Source of the DNA: Methylobacter sp. | GTDB taxonomy: Bacteria > Pseudomonadota > Gammaproteobacteria > Methylococcales > Methylomonadaceae | DNA length: 64,000 bases | Assembly: GCA_030699385.1 (NCBI GenBank) | Contig: JAUYMY010000083.1 | Span: forward strand, 81,647-145,646 | Direction of reading: 5' to 3' | Shown: positions 63,882-64,000 of the stretch, in pieces | Layout: the number at the start of each line of letters is the position of its first letter | Numbering within the stretch: the first letter of the stretch is position 1 | The notes under the pieces: generated by a model | Told to the model about the DNA's origin: nothing | Databases searched by the model: none | Seen by the model: the letters and a program-made list of their open reading frames with translations, nothing else | Program-made: the position numbers and the translations under genes

Positions 63882-64000
63882 TCAAGCCACCATGCGAAGC
63901 AATACGGCTACCAGCGAATTTTTCGTGGGTTTGCCAGGTTTGGGGCAAACCCTATCAAAATCCTCATTGAGTCCAGCTTCAGCGATAAGCCGTCGAACAT
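63882..64000 (-). other. Possible C-terminus of an unknown ORF, perhaps transposase (partial)
   Basis: A minus-strand frame is open from the window edge for 38 codons and ends with two stops (63882-63884 and 63879-63881). It reads VRRLIAEAGLNEDF and later PTKNSLVAVLLRMVA. The region starts right where NnrS is cut, which fits an inserted element, but no transposase motif is visible and the open length could be chance. Confidence 0.3.

Overview
The window looks like a chromosomal segment of a gammaproteobacterium, most likely a type I methanotroph (Methylococcales, Methylobacter/Methylomonas-like). This is inferred from the order gyrA-serC-pheA-hisC-tyrA-aroA-cmk-rpsA-ihfB, a bacterial glycogen pathway with a GH57 branching enzyme, periplasmic copper oxidases, a PQQ-type sugar dehydrogenase-like protein, an N-ATPase-type subunit a and typical gammaproteobacterial housekeeping genes. 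No diagnostic methane-oxidation gene is inside the window. No rRNA, CRISPR array or prophage was found, and there is one tRNA (Ser, anticodon GGA).

Layout. 1-6.2 kb (minus strand): rarA (cut by the window edge), lolA, prfC, then sixA-corA-atpB, where atpB is an orphan N-ATPase subunit. 6.4-9.3 kb (plus): a small coiled-coil protein, a fused toxin-antitoxin relic (minus), and a DUF4912 protein overlapping a GH57 branching enzyme. 9.4-11.7 kb: a DUF2064 glycosyltransferase-like protein, a low-molecular-weight phosphatase and a dienelactone hydrolase. 11.9-23.1 kb: gyrA (with a recognisable promoter) and the aromatic amino acid/translation cluster to ihfB. 23.1-27.7 kb: nudix hydrolase and sorbosone dehydrogenase-like protein (minus), htpX, efpL, rlmG. 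27.8-30.4 kb: a 50-residue membrane protein (minus) divergent from glgX. 30.5-37.5 kb (minus): a Pat-like acyl-CoA ligase/acetyltransferase, a GH17-like secreted glucanase, a UPF0175/DUF3368 toxin-antitoxin pair, and a multicopper oxidase with a membrane cupredoxin. 37.7-39.6 kb: three plus-strand genes including bamE. 39.6-45.1 kb (minus): cpdA, argA, and two unusual phosphodiesterase-type proteins (a PLD-fold protein and an EEP protein carrying two CBM21-like modules). 45.5-51.2 kb (minus): hybrid histidine kinase, YfiR-like protein and TonB-dependent receptor. 51.7 kb: tRNA-Ser. 51.9-55.8 kb: a divergent set of GNAT-C39 fusion, DUF2817 and RLAN/RimK ATP-grasp genes, a candidate peptide-modification system. 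55.8-64 kb: fbp, PilZ protein, secreted alpha-carbonic anhydrase, glnD, map, a second PilZ protein, and an NnrS gene that stops early beside a possible mobile element.

Functionally the window combines glycogen handling (GH57, GlgX, DUF4912, possibly the CBM21 protein), aromatic amino acid synthesis, nitrogen sensing (GlnD), carbon metabolism (Fbp, carbonic anhydrase), copper-linked periplasmic oxidation and envelope assembly (LolA, BamE, HtpX). The intergenic regions carry several families of dispersed palindromic repeats. One of them, built on CACGAAA units, has imperfect terminal inverted repeats and behaves like a MITE. The most novel-looking pieces are the EEP-CBM21/PLD pair, the RimK/GNAT-C39/DUF2817 group, the orphan N-ATPase atpB, and toxin-antitoxin relics next to ordinary genes.
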